Shown here: piece by piece, positions 63,856 to 64,000 of the stretch | Numbering within the stretch: position 1 is the stretch's first letter | Layout: every line of letters starts with the position of its first letter | DNA from: Amphibacillus xylanus NBRC 15112 | Lineage (GTDB): Bacteria; Bacillota; Bacilli; Bacillales; Amphibacillaceae | Assembly (NCBI RefSeq): GCF_000307165.1 | Contig: NC_018704.1 | Span: 620,001-684,000, forward strand | DNA: 64,000 bases | Direction of reading: 5' to 3' | Made by a program: the position numbers and the translations under genes | The notes under the pieces: generated by a model | Seen by the model: the letters and a program-made list of their open reading frames with translations, nothing else | What the model was told of the DNA's origin: nothing | Databases searched by the model: none

Positions 63856-64000
63856 ATGGGAATGAGAGTCGGTGGTTTAGCTACTGGAATGGATATTGAC
63901 GGTATCGTTAAAGACTTAATGAAAGCAGAACGAATTCCTTTAGATAAACTAGAACAGGACAAGACTCGAATTGAGTGGCAACGAGATGCTTTTAGAGACG
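63856..64000 (+). CDS. fliD: Flagellar filament cap protein FliD, 3'-truncated by the window edge
   Basis: ATG 63856 behind AAGGAGTGA. The visible 48 residues start [20 protein letters not shown] and go on [28 protein letters not shown], the typical FliD N-terminus ([16 protein letters not shown]). FliD caps the growing filament and inserts flagellin. The gene runs off the window. Confidence 0.93.
   Translation, partial: MGMRVGGLATGMDIDGIVKDLMKAERIPLDKLEQDKTRIEWQRDAFRD

Overview
This is an AT-rich chromosome segment of an endospore-forming, motile Firmicute of the Bacillaceae. The evidence is spore genes (pdaA, a gamma-type SASP), CtsR, PerR, Rex and MhqR operator sequences, Bacillus-type -35/-10 promoters, many TTG/GTG starts behind GGAGGTGAT-like ribosome binding sites, and gene order that tracks Bacillus subtilis (yfkJ-yfkI-yfkH, yfkF/yfkD/yfkC, pdaA; recX, yfhP, mutY, sspE, ygaC, ygaE, perR, rrnD-trnD). 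A genus such as Amphibacillus or a relative is plausible, but I cannot fix it from sequence alone.

Layout. 1-1558: 3' part of a low-molecular-weight tyrosine phosphatase operon. 1746-3342: an amino-acid ABC binding protein and permease without an ATPase. 3644-5129: an intact IS3-family (IS150-group) insertion sequence with a 3-bp target duplication. 5146-9235: MFS transporter, YfkD, MscS-type channel, PdaA. 9364-14410: polyphosphate kinase, exopolyphosphatase and an orphan helical-repeat protein. 14512-16713: ClpE behind two CtsR operators, followed by eight 52-bp tandem repeats. 17335-20129: an operon joining an SdpR/SdpI-like pair to a YxlEFG-like ABC exporter, under a perfect 20-bp palindrome. 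20239-22099: an antibiotic-resistance-type ABC-F protein with an uORF and a switchable terminator. 22126-30897: tRNA-Ala, a Rex-box-controlled dehydrogenase, a chemoreceptor, a small Cys protein, a regulator, recX, a HAD phosphatase, yfhP (apparently with an AUC start), mutY and sspE. 31109-35792: ygaC, ygaE, a candidate small RNA, a hydroxyacid dehydrogenase, a cobalamin adenosyltransferase and perR. 35930-42803: a 16S-23S-5S operon with 13 tRNAs.

42942-46377 is an accessory stretch behind the tRNA cluster: a GIY-YIG nuclease, an Ltp-like lipoprotein related to phage superinfection-exclusion proteins, a broken membrane-protein gene, a repetitive protein, and a class-I c-di-GMP riboswitch that controls a 43-residue Cys-rich protein through a Shine-Dalgarno hairpin. 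46487-51173 carries a NEW3-domain protein plus ABC exporter, divergent from an ECF sigma/anti-sigma pair. 51341-51820 is an ISL3 remnant. 51899-55423 holds an MhqR-type quinone-detoxification pair, meso-diaminopimelate dehydrogenase and a membrane protein. 55615-60062 is a complete BceRS-BceAB peptide-antibiotic module with a BceR box. 60281-63257 is a second two-component system, a 54-residue protein and a YugP-type zinc metallopeptidase. From 63382 a perfect SigD promoter drives flaG and the start of fliD.

Recurring themes are defence of the cell envelope and ribosome (ABC-F, BceAB, SdpI-like, Ltp-like), redox and thiol/quinone sensing (Rex, PerR, MhqR), and motility or c-di-GMP control. 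All functions are assigned by reading motifs and gene order; no database search was run.
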